NCBI GenBank assembly: GCA_050084985.1
Contig: JBITNC010000001.1
Coordinates: forward strand, 178,436,001 to 178,500,000
Direction of reading: 5' to 3'
Origin: Nageia nagi
Taxonomy: Eukaryota > Pinophyta
Length of the DNA stretch: 64,000 nt
Below are positions 1-12,159 of this stretch, one piece after another. Position numbers and translations under genes: made by a program. Position 1 is the stretch's first letter, and each line of letters starts with the position of its first letter. The notes beneath the pieces are model-generated. The model did not search any database, was not told the DNA's origin, and saw only the letters and a list, made by a program, of their open reading frames with translations.

Positions 1-229
1 TTGAGATAGTCAACAACATAGGATCAAAGCTTTGAAAGATATACATTTTATGATTAAACAAATCAAGAGTTGAATTGACTTTAAATATATTTATTTTTGT
101 TTTTTAGGTGAACAAAAAAGTTTTGATATCTTCTATTACATGAGTAGAATAGGGGAGATATTTTGGCATAGTATTAATTAATGAATAACAAATGTGTGAT
201 TCCATTTTGGAGTCCATACAATCTATATT
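1..229. other. Unassigned left flank of element A
   Basis: AT-rich non-coding sequence up to the target-site duplication of element A. I see no gene or repeat in it. The sequence that was contiguous with it before A inserted starts at 7839. Confidence 0.5.
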
Positions 230-234
230 TTAGG
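230..234. repeat. Target-site duplication of element A, left copy
   Basis: TTAGG directly precedes the left LTR and is matched exactly by TTAGG at 7834-7838 after the right LTR. A 5-bp duplication is the signature of a Ty3/gypsy integrase. Confidence 0.9.
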
Positions 235-847
235 TGTATAATAAAAAAATGCATAAGTAATAAATTGAAGCACTATTTCTCCACAATATAATATTGAAGC
301 ATATATCAGAAATATGTGAATAAACAAACATGATAAATGAGGTAACTTCATCATATCTACATCCAAATGAAATAACAAGAATCATACATCAATCACAATA
401 GTATATCATAAGAAATAAATGCTGGTAATGACCTAGGAGCATGTCATTAATGACCTAAAAGATGTAGATCCATGAATAGAAATTGAAATGTACAAAAGCA
501 AGATGAAGGGCATAGCAAATCTATGATGATGTGGTATTACAAAAAATCATTATTGATTAGTTATAATGATATTGCATGTATTTGATTATGGACCCCTATG
601 ATGTCATTGTTTTGTCTTTGATATTCTCTTATAGCAACATTTTGATCCTCTTTGGTCCTTGGGATCATTGCATATTACATTGTTTATGGTGTCTTTCTTG
701 ATATTTAAAACCTCTTACATTATACAATGGTCCATTACATTTATTACATTACCTTGGGTATATTTAGACCCCTTTTTATAATAAATATTCCTTGATGCTA
801 TAAAAAAAACTATTTAATACAATACTTTTTTTTTTTAGGCATCTACA
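235..847 (-). repeat. 3' LTR of element A
   Basis: 613 bp. On the minus strand it starts TGTAGATGCC (position 847) and ends TATACA (position 235). It aligns throughout with 7226-7833 and with the LTR of element C at 53327-53951. The right copy lacks a short stretch present here near 265-285. Confidence 0.88.
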
Positions 848-862
848 TTTTTCCCATGTTTG
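848..862 (-). other. Polypurine tract of element A
   Basis: On the minus strand a purine-rich stretch containing CATGGGAAAAA abuts the 3' LTR start TGTAGATGCC. This is the expected position of the plus-strand primer for reverse transcription. Element C has the matching stretch AAAGAAGGAAAAAA just before 53327. Confidence 0.65.
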
Positions 863-1314
863 GAGGTGTGATTGAAGAAATGAGATTACATATCCAAAGA
901 AGAAGTATAGAAGAATTTTTATTGAAATATTTGAGTTCTTCATATAACACTACCATTTGATGATGAGGGTCCTTTGCTACCCCCTTTTGACTTGGTTTCC
1001 CCAAGAAATCTCCTTGAGTAGTGCAATCAAGAAAAAATATGAAAAATGCATCTTTTTTCCCCTTGCACTAGCCAACCATGAGTCTGGTCATTCCTTCATA
1101 TTTGATACTCTAACATCTAATGCTCTTACATACATTCCTTATTACAGAACTGATCCTTTGATTTCATATTTCATTTTTTTGATATGAACATCACTAACAA
1201 CATGCAAATAGTTTGGAACATCTCTAACAATGTGAATTTTTCTTCATTTGGTTTTCTGCTTTTCATGTAGGTACTTGTAAAAAGTGTTAGAAATACCTTT
1301 CATGAAAATATTTT

Positions 1315-1690
1315 GGATACATAGTGAGTTGAATCATACATTGATGATGAATCAATGTTAACAATCTACTTACGACTACATATTCAATTTGTCTTTTAAG
1401 TAAGTGTACTCTTGCTATATCAATAGCTATCAATGGTCATACATTTTATGTCTATAACCTTGAGATATTATCCTTTTTATGGTAAAAAATAAAATCATGT
1501 GGATACACAACAAGTTGCATTATCCATTGAGGATGAATCAATATCAAGAATCTTACTAACAACTGCATCATTGGTTTAACCTTTAAGTGAGTGAACTCTC
1601 ACTAGTCATATCGATGGCCATCAATGACCTAGTATTTTTATGTCCATGGTCCAAAGATATTATACTATATTTTTATTATTCTATTTTTTT
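1315..1690 (-). repeat. Two tandem copies of a ~186-bp unit in the 3' non-coding zone of A
   Basis: GGATACA recurs at 1315 and 1501, and the following ~180 bp align with many substitutions (shared blocks such as GATGAATCAAT and TTTTATGTC). The same pair, in opposite orientation, is present in element C near 52.4-52.8 kb, so the duplication predates the split of the two copies. The rest of 863-1879 holds no recognisable gene. The short open frames there are AT-rich noise. Confidence 0.7.
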
Positions 1691-1879
1691 TCATGCTAAT
1701 AATGGCATGCATATAGTAATGCATAACATAAACAACATTGTAACAACCCAAGAAATTATAGAAATAAAAATGAAACATAAAAGTATATGTACCTTATACA
1801 AGATATTTAGTATTTTGCAAAGTATAGAGCTACTATCTTATGCAAAGAAGCATTTGAAATATGTGTGGCATTGAAGGTT

Positions 1880-2930
1880 TTTGGTTATTATTTTCCATAC
1901 ATGGATGATCCCCTGTAAGCTCTTAATCTTATTACTTCAATAACAATAAATGGACCTATCCAATTTAGTTCAAACTTTCCTTTTGCTTCATCATTTGCAA
2001 CTATTTTGTTGATATTTTTCTTTAACACCAAGTCTCCTATTCTGAATTCCTTTGGTTTGATTTTCTTTACAAATTCCCTCTTTAACTTTGCATGATATGC
2101 CTTTTGATGCTAAATCCCCTTGATTCTCTTTTCATCAAGTTCCTCCAACTATTGTAGCCTTACCTTTCTTGCTTCATCTAATATATGCCCCTATAGCGAA
2201 ATTCTTAAGGATGGTATATCCAACTCTAATGGTACAAAAACCTCATATTCATAAACAAATGAAAATGGTGTTGCCCAAGTGGCTATTCTAATGCTTGTTC
2301 TTTATGCCCAAATTTCATAAGGTAACTATTCATATCAATATGCTTTGTATTTATCCCATGTTTTTACAAAAATACTTTTTATAATTTTATTTGATGCTTT
2401 TGCTTGACCATTTGCTTGAGGATAATATACTGAAGAAAATGTTTGAGTAATATGAAACTTTTTACAAAAGGCTTTCATGTCCTTACCTTTGAAACTTTTC
2501 CCATTATCCATGATCAATCTTTGTGGTACTCGAAACCTTGTAATGATGTTATCAACCAAGAAAGTAATGATCTTATCTTATGTGACTAATTTTATTGGAA
2601 TAGCTTCAACCCACTTTGTATCTATAATTATGAACTTATGTACTTCCCTTGAATGTGGATCAATAAGCCCAATCAAATCTATGCCCCAAGTTGTAAATGG
2701 CCATGGTGAAGCTATGGAGTTCAATTCTTGAGTTGTTTATTTTTCTAAATTTACATATTTTTGATATTGCAAATAACTCTTGACATAATTCTTACAATCC
2801 TCCTCCATTATAGAACAATAATATCCAATTTGTAAAATCTTAGTATATAATGATTTTATAAAGAAATAACCTCCATTCAACCCATCATGTGCTTGTTCTA
2901 GTGCTGTTGCCATTTAATGTTGTATTATAA
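1880..2930 (-). pseudogene. Integrase of element A (broken)
   Basis: Integrase inserts the cDNA copy into the host chromosome. On the minus strand an N-terminal region with ALEQAHDGLNGG corresponds to the HHCC zinc finger, but both cysteines of the final C-x2-C pair read as Tyr. The core begins with WGIDLIGLID (first catalytic Asp present), then LIMDNGKSFKG near 2500 (second Asp present), then YYPQANGQAKASNK near 2400, where the catalytic Glu reads Lys. The C-terminal part has GDLVLKKN and WIGPFIV, typical of the GPY/F-type tail. Several stops interrupt it. It is the last gene before the 3' non-coding zone. Element C carries the same protein with different defects. Confidence 0.88.
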
Positions 2931-3224
2931 ATCTCAAAAGAGATCCATCAAATGACATTTTATACAAAACTTCACTAATAATCACATACTTGATAGTTGT
3001 CCTCTTTAATATTTCTCTTTCATTTCTATCATAATTTGCTTGAATTATTTGATGTTTCAAATAATTATAAATGTCAACATACAATTGTTGAGGATCATTT
3101 GCTAAAAAAAGGAGACATGTATGTACTTCATCTAGTTGAGAAAGGTAAGAAGGTGTACCAAGCTATATAATCTTAAGGATATTTTCTTCATATTCTATCT
3201 CAATTGGTGCCAATGAAGCTCCAT

Positions 3225-3700
3225 TTGCCATTGAATCTACATACCTATTGTTAGTCCTTGGAATATTCTAAATGTTGTACCTATCAAACTCATCAAGCAA
3301 TTGCATAACCACTATCTGATATGATTTCAACTTTTTATATTTTGTATTATATGTACAATTTAATTGGCTTACAATAAGTTGTGAATAACCATATATTAAC
3401 AAATCCTTTATTTTCAAAGCCATAACTACTTTTAAACCCAAAATCAAAGCTTCATATTCTACCATGTTATTAGTGCAATCAAATCCAAGTTTATATGTCA
3501 TAGGGATTACCTAATTGGAAGGTGACATTAGAATAATACCTACACCTTCACCATAAGTACAATTGGATCCATCAAAATACAACATCCACAATGTAGGTTC
3601 TTCCTCCATGTAGCAAATGAACTAATTTGGAACAACCATCTCTTCACCATCATGCCATTTATAGTGTTTAGGTATTATTACACATCATTGACAGTTTGAA
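3225..3700 (-). pseudogene. Second (archaeal-type) RNase H of element A
   Basis: An extra RNase H domain between the usual RNase H and the integrase, diagnostic of the Tat lineage. Minus-strand translation shows YFDGSNCTYGEGVG (first Asp), then MVEYEALILGLK (Glu), then IYGYSQLIVSQL, where family members have GDS, so the third acidic residue is lost. It continues into a DEF.RYNI linker, then toward the integrase. A stop lies before the MTYKLGFD segment. Related copies are at 12.2-13.0 kb and 49.56-49.96 kb. Confidence 0.82.
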
Positions 3701-4260
3701 TCCTCATCATATTCATCCAAAAAACCTTTGTGCACCACTTTACCATCATTTTGGGGAAATTTTATTATCAAGTCTATGATTTCCTATCCTTTCATAGATT
3801 TTTACTTCACCACATTGATGTCAAACTCTTGCAACAACATAAACCACTTGGCTACCCTTCTTGAAAAATGATGCTTTTCTATAATACATTTCAATGAATT
3901 AACTAGGCTAACAACATATGCAGTGCAATATAAAAGCTAATGCCTTAGTTTTTCTATAGCATAAACAATACCAAATCAAAGCTTTTCCATAGGTGTGTAT
4001 CTTGTTTCATAATCAATGAGAGTTGTGCTAAGATAGTATATTGCTCTTTCTTTATGTTCATCATGTTTTTAACACAACATTGCCCCCAAGGTATACAATG
4101 TGGTTGAGATATAAATATATGTCTCTTTTTCAAAATTCATAGATACTAAAATAGGAGGGTTGAGAAAACAATATTTTATATCTTCAAATGCTTTTTGACA
4201 TTTATCATCCCATACAAACTTGACATCTTTTTTCAACAAATGAGTAAATGGCCTACACTA
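3701..4260 (-). pseudogene. Ty3-type RNase H of element A
   Basis: Follows RT directly. Minus-strand translation gives FTHLLKKDVKFVWDDKCQKA, a region matching the RT-thumb to RNase H junction, then AIYYLSTTLIDYETRYTPMEK and LRHxLLYCTAYVVSLVNSLK, the usual RNase H landmarks. It ends with RRVAKWFMLLQEFDINVV. Several in-frame stops and at least one frame change are present, so it is not functional. Confidence 0.75.
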
Positions 4261-5000
4261 ATCCCCAACTTGATAAATGAACCTTATTACTAAATTTATT
4301 TTCCCTTGAAGGCTTCTTAGCTGCTTGAGGTTCTTTGGAGTTGGAATACTCACTATGGATTTTACCTTTTTAGGATCCACTTCAATACCCCTTTTTGAAA
4401 CCATGAAACCATTAAAATTTCCCTGAAGTAACACCAAAAACACACTTTTAAGATTTTATTCTAAGATTATACTTTTTAGAATATGAAATAACTCTTCAAG
4501 AATCTCTAAATGATCTTGGTCTTGCTTTGATTTGACCAAAATATCATCAACATATACCTCCACTGATTTATGAATATGTTCATGAAACATAGGCACCATA
4601 GATCTTTGATATGTAGAACCTACATTTTTCAATCCAAAGGGTATAACTATCCAAAAAAAATTTCCACAAGGTGTAGTAAAAATAGTTTTATGTTGATCAG
4701 CTGGATTGATTAAGATTTGATTATATCCCAAAAATCTATCCATAAAAGTCAAAGTATCAAGACCGGTAATACTATCCACAATCATATCAATATTTAGAAA
4801 TGGAAAATTATTTTTTGGAAAAGCATTATTAATATCATTAAGATTAGTACAAATTCCTATCTCTCTAGTTAGTTTAGTAACAAGGATATTTTTAGCCATC
4901 CATTTTGAATAATCTATTGGTTTAATGAATCCAACATTAAAATATTTTTTTAATTTCTTTCTTAACTAACAATACCTTGAAAGGATGCATCTTTCTTGAT
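4261..5000 (-). pseudogene. Reverse transcriptase of element A
   Basis: Copies the element RNA into DNA. The longest unbroken part (4456-4899, 147 codons) has FLNIDMIVDSITG, FMDRFLGYNQI, TTPCGNFFWIVIPFGLKNVG and the catalytic motif EVYVDDILVKS, so the two active-site aspartates remain. The next segment (4258-4443) continues with VSKRGIEVDPKKVKSI and LKQLRSLQGKIN after a frame change. The N-terminal fingers, upstream of 4900, are broken by stops. RT closely related to this one is at 48.0-48.9 kb. Confidence 0.88.
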
Positions 5001-5279
5001 TTTTTTTTAATAGGCTTGGTTCCTTTTTAAAGTGGTAGATTATGCATAACAAAATAAGGATCTAAACTAGGCATATCAGTATAAAACCATGCAAAATTAT
5101 TATGATTTTCAATAAACTTATTTTTGTACATTTATTATTGAGTTGTTGGAAGGGCAACTCCAAATTGTATCAATTTCTCCTCATCACTTGTTCCAATGTT
5201 AACCTCTACTAATTCTTCACTTGGGAATGCTAATTCATACTTTTTCTCTAATAATGAAGGTAATGTTTCAATACCTAAA

Positions 5280-5760
5280 TGTCATCTATATAATCATCAT
5301 CATATGTAACTCATCATGATATTCAAATTTCAGCCTACCATGTACTATTGATGGTACTGCATCCATAACATGAAGCCAAGGTATTCCTAATAATAGGTTA
5401 TAAGAAAATTTTGAATCCATAACTTGAAATTGTGTTTCAACTATTTTGACCCCTATTGTGACCAAAATTGTAGCTACTCCAAGTGGCCTTTTTGATGAAC
5501 TATCATATTATTTAATTCAAAATGTGATTTCTTCTAAAGGAGGTATATTTACACCTTTCTATTGGAGTTGTATTAGAAATTTATGAGAACACATATTAAT
5601 AATTTATCCATTGTATACCATTATTCTCTTTGTTTCCCACCCTTATATCATAAGTGTGATGTATAAGGCTAACCACTCAATAAGAATGTGTTTACTAAGG
5701 TTTTTAGATCTATAAAATGTTAATCCATCACATTCCTTAATATACCTAAGTTTTTTTTAA
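5280..5760 (-). pseudogene. Aspartic protease of element A
   Basis: Retroviral-type protease that cleaves the polyprotein. Minus-strand translation shows RIMVYNGxIINMCS, where the active-site Asp of the D-x-G motif reads Tyr and the following Ser is a stop. The C-terminal flap end is well kept: FSYNLLLGIPWLHVMDAV, then PSIVHGRLKFEY. The homologous protease of element C (46.6-47.2 kb) keeps its DNGS active site. Between 5000 and 5280 is a linker to RT without a recognisable domain. Confidence 0.8.
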
Positions 5761-5979
5761 AAATATAGCATCAGTCATATTGGTGGAAATAGTTTCATTT
5801 TTAAACAAAGCATATAATATCTCTCTATGTTCTTAGATCTAGATATGACATCATACAAGCTAATCTTACCAGGAGTAGTTTTGAATTGCTCAATCATGCT
5901 ATAAGATTTAGGATTAGGTGGGGTACTTACTTTTTTAGTAGTAACTAGATTTGGAATGTTCCTTGGATGCCTCCTTATT

Positions 5980-6916
5980 AATCAAACACAAAATTCTTTA
6001 TAAATTGAAACTATATTTACTACAATCTTTGGATTTAAATCATTGTGATTAATTTCATATTTCCTTTGTGTAATAAGGTACAAAATTGCATCTTCTAATG
6101 CTTTACAAAATTTTGTAGCATGACCTCTTCTTTGATGATAAGCACAATACACATTAGAATTTCCCATTGAAACATTATCATATTCTACTTTTTTATCTAA
6201 TGGATTCAATAAACCTCTCTTCATTAGATCTATCAAAATGAACCTTTGCTAAATTGGAAATGTATACCTTCTATCTCTTATTGTGTTGGATCTTGTAAAT
6301 GTAGGTGTAGGTGTATCAACCATATATACTATCTTTTCCTCTGTCTTAGTGTATGTATTTTGATTCTCCTTACTATAAGAAGTGTATTTATAATTTAGCT
6401 CTCCCAAGCCAGGAATTTTTTTTTCTTTTTGTAATAACTCTTTTACCAACACTCCAAATCTAATACCTTTATAATTACCAAAATAGAATCTTTAAATATA
6501 CCATAAATTTCATTTTCATCCAACTTGCTACAAATAGATGGCCATACCTTTTTAAATCTCAAAATATACTTGTTTAAGGTTTCACTACTTCCTTGGTGCA
6601 AGGTACATAATTATGTGATGGTTCCTTACTCTTTGATATTATGCTTGTATTGATTCATGAATGCTTGTATTAATGACTTAAATGAATCTATGGATCTCAT
6701 TGGCAAATTGTAGAACCATTGACTGGCATCACCTTTCAAACTCCTTGGGAAATGTTTTATCATTAATTTCTCCTTCAATCCCAATTTTTGCAAGCACTCC
6801 TTATAAAATATAATAAGATGTTGTTTTGGGTCTTTTTCTCCACTAAATATATCAAAATTGGGGGCCTTATGATCATGTGGTAGGGGATAATTGTGGATAT
6901 AATCCGAAAAGGGCAT
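5980..6916 (-). pseudogene. Gag of element A
   Basis: Structural protein that packages element RNA. It starts at the Met at 6916. The first 96 codons hold a retrotransposon gag core: FDIFSGEKDPKQHLIIFY, LMIKHFPRSLKGDASQWFYN and SLIQAFMNQY. It continues through 6249-6452 and, after breaks, reaches a zinc-knuckle-like motif NVYCAYHQRRGHATKFCKAL near 6090-6150, of the C-x2-H...GH...C type common in plant gypsy gags. Stops at several points separate the segments. Upstream 6917-7204 is leader. Confidence 0.85.
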
Positions 6917-7204
6917 GATGAGGATACCATCATAATCTTCCTCTTTTTGCTAGGATATCTTATAAATCTCAAGATTGGTTAGCCTTACATCTATTGCTGG
7001 ATCTATAGCTAACTATGAATTACTACCTAACCTCTGCATTATAGCCACTTGTTTGGCTAGATCTTGAATTAATTTGGCTAAGATAGTTATAATGTTCTCC
7101 ATTTTCATGTTGTTGATAACATAAAAATAGTCTGTAAATGCCATTAACAATGTTAATCCTTCACAAAAATCTCATGAGATCTCATTGATAGGGAAATATG
7201 AATT

Positions 7205-7225
7205 GAAACAATTAGGTTCACCAAA
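7205..7225 (-). other. Candidate primer-binding site of element A
   Basis: On the minus strand, two bases after the 5' LTR end, the sequence reads TGGTGAACCTAATTG. TGG matches the complement of a tRNA CCA end and the position is right. I cannot assign the tRNA. It is not the initiator-Met site seen in element F. Confidence 0.5.
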
Positions 7226-7833
7226 TGTAGACTAAAAATAATGCATATATTAGAAATATAATATTGAAGCATATATTAAAAATATGTCAATAAATGAACA
7301 TGATAAATGAGGTACTTTCATTATATTTGTATCCAAATAAAATAACATGAATTATACATCAATCAAAATAGTATATCATAAAAAACAAATACCACCAATG
7401 GCCTAGGAGCACATTGTTAACAACATGAAAGATGCAAATCCATGAATAGAAATTGAAACATATGAAAGGAAGATGAGGGGCATAGAATGATATTGCATGC
7501 ATTTGATTATGAAGAGGTGGTGTTACAAAACACCATTGTTGTTTAGGTAGAATGATTTTGCATGTATTTGATTATGGACCCCTTTGATGCTATTGTTTTA
7601 CTTTTTATATTCTCTTATAGTAATGTTTTGATCCTATTTGGTCATTGGGATCATTGCATATTACATTATTTATGGTTTCTTTCTTGATATTTGACACCTC
7701 TTACATTATACAATGGTCCATTACATTGATTACATTGCCTTGGGTGTATTTAAAACTAATTTTACAATAAATATTCTTTGATGCTATAAAATGAATTATT
7801 TAATATATGGAAATTCATTTTTAGGCATCTACA
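7226..7833 (-). repeat. 5' LTR of element A
   Basis: 608 bp, aligning with 235-847. Starts TGTAGATGCC on the minus strand at 7833 and ends TACA at 7226. It should hold the promoter and polyadenylation signals of the element, but I cannot place them with confidence. Confidence 0.88.
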
Positions 7834-7838
7834 TTAGG
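7834..7838. repeat. Target-site duplication of element A, right copy
   Basis: TTAGG, identical to 230-234. Confidence 0.9.
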
Positions 7839-8099
7839 ATTACTAATAATAGTAAGTTCTATGACTTACTAAATTTAGTAAGTAGTGTTTGGCTAAGGTT
7901 TTTGGGTTTTATAAATAACATGTTATTATTTTGGAAAAGAATTGTGGATTTAAGAAATAAAGAAGACCCATTGCAAGAATATTTTTTTATGGTTTTATCT
8001 TATTATCTGTGATATTAAATTTTTCTTTTTAGGTCTATTATTGAGCTCTTGGAGTGAATCCAAATCAAAAGAATAAAGTGTGATCATAAATGATATGGA

Positions 8100-8480
8100 T
8101 GATAATATAAATATTATCTATTCATAGGTGAAAAAGTACATCCCACTTAATTTTACAAGAGAGAAATATGAAATTCTTAAGAATCTTAATTTTCTTCCAC
8201 AATTTACAAGATGGGATTCTAAGGTGACTGGTAAGGAACATATCAATGCTTTTTTCAATGTATGTGAGTAGATGCTTATATTTTTTATACAAATATGTAC
8301 AAGTGGATTTTTTTGTAATCTCATTGAATGGTGAAGCATATTCCTGATTTTGATCACTTCCTACTGGTTCAATAACTAGTTTTCTATATACATTTAAATT
8401 TTTCATTGGAAAATATGGATCTATGGAGGAAAAAATATCATCAAAAACTCCTTTATAAAACAATAAAGACCCACTTGATT
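8100..8480 (+). pseudogene. Gypsy gag remnant next to element A
   Basis: Plus-strand translation in shifting frames gives LNFLPQFTRWDSK and KEHINAFFNVCE, then FVISLNGEAYS followed by SLPTGSITSFLYTFKFFIGK. This is the order of the retrotransposon gag core (F.G...A..HL..F, then V..F..SL.GEA..WF..LP). It is on the opposite strand to A and carries stops and frameshifts. It may be the older element that A landed in. No pol follows it. 7839-8099 is its non-coding leader or unrelated. Confidence 0.6.
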
Positions 8481-9471
8481 GGGTAAGTCTTTCAAGTTCA
8501 TAATATTCACAATATATGTAACATCCTTGGAATGAAGTAGAGTTAAAATAATGATAAGACTCAACACATACATATTACAAATATTTCCATTGTAAAAATA
8601 AAAGATTGTTCAAGTATTCAATATTACAAGAAATGGATTTACTCATATGATGTAAAGAATATTAAAACCTAACCAAGAAAGATAAAAGAAATTCAATCAT
8701 AAGTTGTTTATTTGTAATTTAAAGAATAACAAAGATAAGAGAAATGTTTAAGTAGTATGCAATAAAGTAAGTATTATTTATGAAGGCTTTAGTACTCCTA
8801 TTATGGACATAAATAAAGTTCATATCTAAGGAAGAATGGATAAATAGAGGTTGTTACAAATATTCATATACAAGTGTAGATATGTAAAATGGGAGTTTTA
8901 ATAAAAAAATAGTAAATAACATCCCAATATATACTTTAGGCTGAATATATATAATGGAAAAATGATAATAGAGGGCATAACTATAATCAAGCAATAATAC
9001 ATAGATATCAAATCAAACCAATAGGAAGTATGAAATATAATTCAATACATGGAAAAAATTACCTATATGGTGTACCTAAATTGTAGAATAGAATGTAAAC
9101 TTGCACTCAGGAGGATTGTTGACAACTAGTGATGAAATATGGGAAACTAACCTATCAAGAAATAGACCATTGATGATCTATCTTATCCAAAATGGGCCAT
9201 TAGAAATTTGTTATACTCATATTGGATTGCCATTTTTCCTCTTCCTATAGATCGATTACCCATATTCAAGACCATAACTTCATTAACCTAAAAATATGTA
9301 TACAAGATCATAGATAGTAGAAGCAAGTTAGGTAGTCTAATGTCAAGTTTGATAAACAATGTCAATAAACACCATAAAGTTGTTTATCTTATCTATCAAA
9401 TCTTGATAAGGTTTGATACTATATTAATGGTTTTATCCTTATTTATATACCTATCAAAAAATAAAGTTTAG
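8481..9471. other. Unassigned AT-rich stretch
   Basis: No open frame with recognisable domains on either strand and no clear repeat. Probably decayed transposon or intergenic DNA. Confidence 0.4.
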
Positions 9472-9595
9472 TAGTCCATGGGGCCTAGCTTATTCTTGGA
9501 TATATTTAGTTTGAGCATGGAGACCTGAGTTCAAGTTTTAGGGGCTCGTAGTTCTAGTAATGTGTCAAGCCAACATTATAAGTTACATTAAAAAG
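9472..9595 (+). repeat. tRNA-derived SINE-like sequence
   Basis: CATGGGGCCTAGCTTATTC followed by TTGG resembles a pol III A box. About 35 bases later ACCTGAGTTCAAGTTTTAGG resembles a B box inside a decayed T arm (GAGTTCAAG against GGTTCGANNCC). The spacing suits a tRNA head followed by an unrelated body. No poly-A tail or flanking duplication could be fixed. Confidence 0.4.
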
Positions 9596-11059
9596 ATTAA
9601 TATTTGGAACAACTATAGGCTATAAAGGTGGAAATATTTTAATTCAAGATGTGTTTTAATGAGGGATCAATTCTTGTAGTATAAAAAAAATAAAGGTTGA
9701 CCATTAATCAATAATTATAGAAAATATCCAAATAAATTAACTTAATGGATATTCAACTATGACATCTAGAATATATGATTTGTAAATAAATAAAAATCTA
9801 ATTTAGGTATCTATATATGCCCCAATTTGGATGTATGATTGAAAAATATAGATATTTGACAATCATTCTAAAGTAAAACATAAAGAAAAAATTGCCTGAA
9901 AAATTTATTGATCTACTTCATGATAATACCAACTCCATGCCTCCTTTTTGACTTGAATGCTTTTTGCAACAAGACAATAAAGAATGATTCAAGGTAAAGT
10001 TAACTTGGACCAATATGTTAAACATTTATCAAAGATACGAATGCATATTCAACATTTGTTGCTTAATCATACATGTCATAATAATATGTTAGCTCAAATT
10101 TACATCATACATAAGGATATTTTTTTAGTCATTACTAATTAAATTACAAATATTAAAATATACATGATGCAATTGGCTATCTTGGAAACATAACTATCTA
10201 CCCATGAAGGTCATGGATAACAATGCCCCATAGTATACCTTTATTTATCCTAAAATATAAAAAAATAAATAATAAAGGATTATATCCATCTACCTATGAG
10301 GTTCATAGATAACTTAGTTCAAAGAAAGATATATGATTGGAAAATTTTAGTATAAAATATTAACAAATATTTGTCACCTTATACATGAAAATCTCATGGA
10401 TTAAGTTTTATCAAGATCAAAATGGGATAAAATGAAACTTCATAATAATGAAAATGACCTTAGGAACCTCTTAAGATGCTACTCACCAAAATAATATAAC
10501 TTTGAAAACAAAAAAATGGATTATTGAGGGCCTAAAAATGAACTATTAGATGTTTGTTTGCTAAAGTTTAAGACATAAAAATCCCTATGCTAGCTAGATC
10601 TTCAAGGTTGAAATTGGATAAATAAATTTCAATGATAAAAAATGTTACCCCTTGGTCTTGAATTAGATAAACAATGCACTTCTTACTTGATAACTTTTGC
10701 AACTTGTTAAACAATAATTTTATATTTCTTGGATTTTGTTTGCTTGTTTCTTTTTTTGAAAAATAACAGGATAAGCATGGTGATCTATAGTTCCCTAAAA
10801 ACAAAATTGATGATTAACTAAGTGATAAATTTATATGGATTGATCATGACTTATTTTCATATAAAACATACTATTTGTGTCCCATTGCTTGCAAGATCTC
10901 TTGAAATTTGGTATGATGTTGTTTTCCCAGTTGATAATTCCATGATATTGCTCCTTTTTTGTGAATGCCTTAATTATAATGAACTATTTATGTTATGCAT
11001 AAAATATTTTCAAGTGCCTAACATTATAAGGCTTATTGAATTCTCTACCTTCCATATCT

Positions 11060-12060
11060 AATAATATTTAGGCCCCTTTACCAAAGTTTACAATATAAAC
11101 ATAGGAACCTATCCAATTTGCTTGAAAATTACCTTTGAGCTCTTGAGAAATTATTGTATTTGAAATATTTTTAAGAAGCACCAAGTATCCTATTTGGAAT
11201 TCTTTTGATTTTATATTTTTACCATAATCTCTTTTTAACCTATTCTAATATGACCTGAGATGTTCCAAAGCATTGATTCTTCTTTCATCCAAAGCTTCCA
11301 ATTATTGTAATCTTACCCTTCTTTGATATTATTCTTTGATGATATATTTAAGTGACACTCACAAAGGAGGGATTTCAAGCTCCAAAGGAATAACCACCTC
11401 ATATTCATACATAAGTGAAAAAGGAGTTACATCTATTGTTCTGACACTAGTTCTATATGCCCATAAAGCATATAGAAGTTGCTCATGCCAATTTCTTCCA
11501 TTATTTTTCATTGCTTTACAAAAAATGATCTTGATTATTTTATTTGATACTTCCACTTGATAATTTCCTTGAGCATAATATGGTTTTGAATAATTTTCTC
11601 TATGTGAAACATCTTACAAAATCTTTTCATTTCCTTACTAGCTATATTAGGCCCATTATCTATAAACATTTGCAAAGGAATACCAAATCTAGTAATGATA
11701 TATTCAATAGTATCATTGATTTACTTACCTAAATCTTGAAAGGAATAACCTCAACCACTTTGTATAATATATTGTTTATATTATTATAAACTTGTGACCT
11801 TCACTTGAGTGGGGATTAATAACACTAATAAGATCAACTGCCCATATAGAAAATGGCATGTTGGAGATGTAATAGTATTCAATGATTGAGATGGAGTAAT
11901 ATCTAAATTAACATATTTTTGGAAATTTAAATATTTATTTACATGTTGAAAATAATCTTGTTATATAGAAGGCTAATAATATCCCATTCTAAGAAACATT
12001 TGATAAATAAATCTATCATTTAAATGACCCCCACATATGCCATCATGAACTTATTCTAAA
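11060..12060 (-). pseudogene. Integrase of element B
   Basis: Minus-strand translation, in changing frames, keeps all three catalytic positions: WAVDLISVINPHS (Asp), MFIDNGPNIASKEMK (Asp) and YQVEVSNKIIKI (Glu) near 11550. The longest open part (11359-11556) continues with WHEQLLYALWAYRTSVRT and YEYEVVIPLELEIPPL, matching A and C. The C-terminal tail is broken by many stops. Despite the conserved triad the frame is not intact. Confidence 0.8.
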
Positions 12061-12159
12061 GCAGTTTTGATTTTCTTAAAATGCAAATATCTCAATAAAG
12101 TACCATAAAATGGTCTTCCATAAAGAGTATTTCTTATGATAACATATTTAGAAGCATGA

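Larger units (their letters stand above)
235..7833 (-). mobile_element. Ty3/gypsy LTR retrotransposon, Tat lineage (element A)
   Basis: A 7.6-kb element on the minus strand. Reading from right to left it has a 5' LTR (7226-7833), gag, protease, reverse transcriptase, a first RNase H, a second archaeal-type RNase H, integrase, a 1-kb non-coding zone with a tandem repeat, and a 3' LTR (235-847). The second RNase H placed between RNase H and integrase is characteristic of the Tat (Ogre/Retand-type) lineage. All domains are recognisable but broken by stops and frameshifts. Over roughly 200 bp compared by eye the two LTRs differ at about one base in eight, so the insertion is old. Element C (45539-53951) is a second member of the same family on the other strand. 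Confidence 0.92.

Noticed and set aside
957-1874. Two short plus-strand frames (957-1187, 1587-1874)
   Set aside because: They lie in the non-coding 3' zone of element A, opposite to its genes, show no domain and have no counterpart frame in element C.
7100-7125. TGTTATCAACAACATG on the minus strand as a tRNA-Met primer site for A
   Set aside because: It resembles TGGTATCAGAGC only partly and lies about 100 bp inside the LTR edge. The position next to the LTR (7205-7225) fits better.
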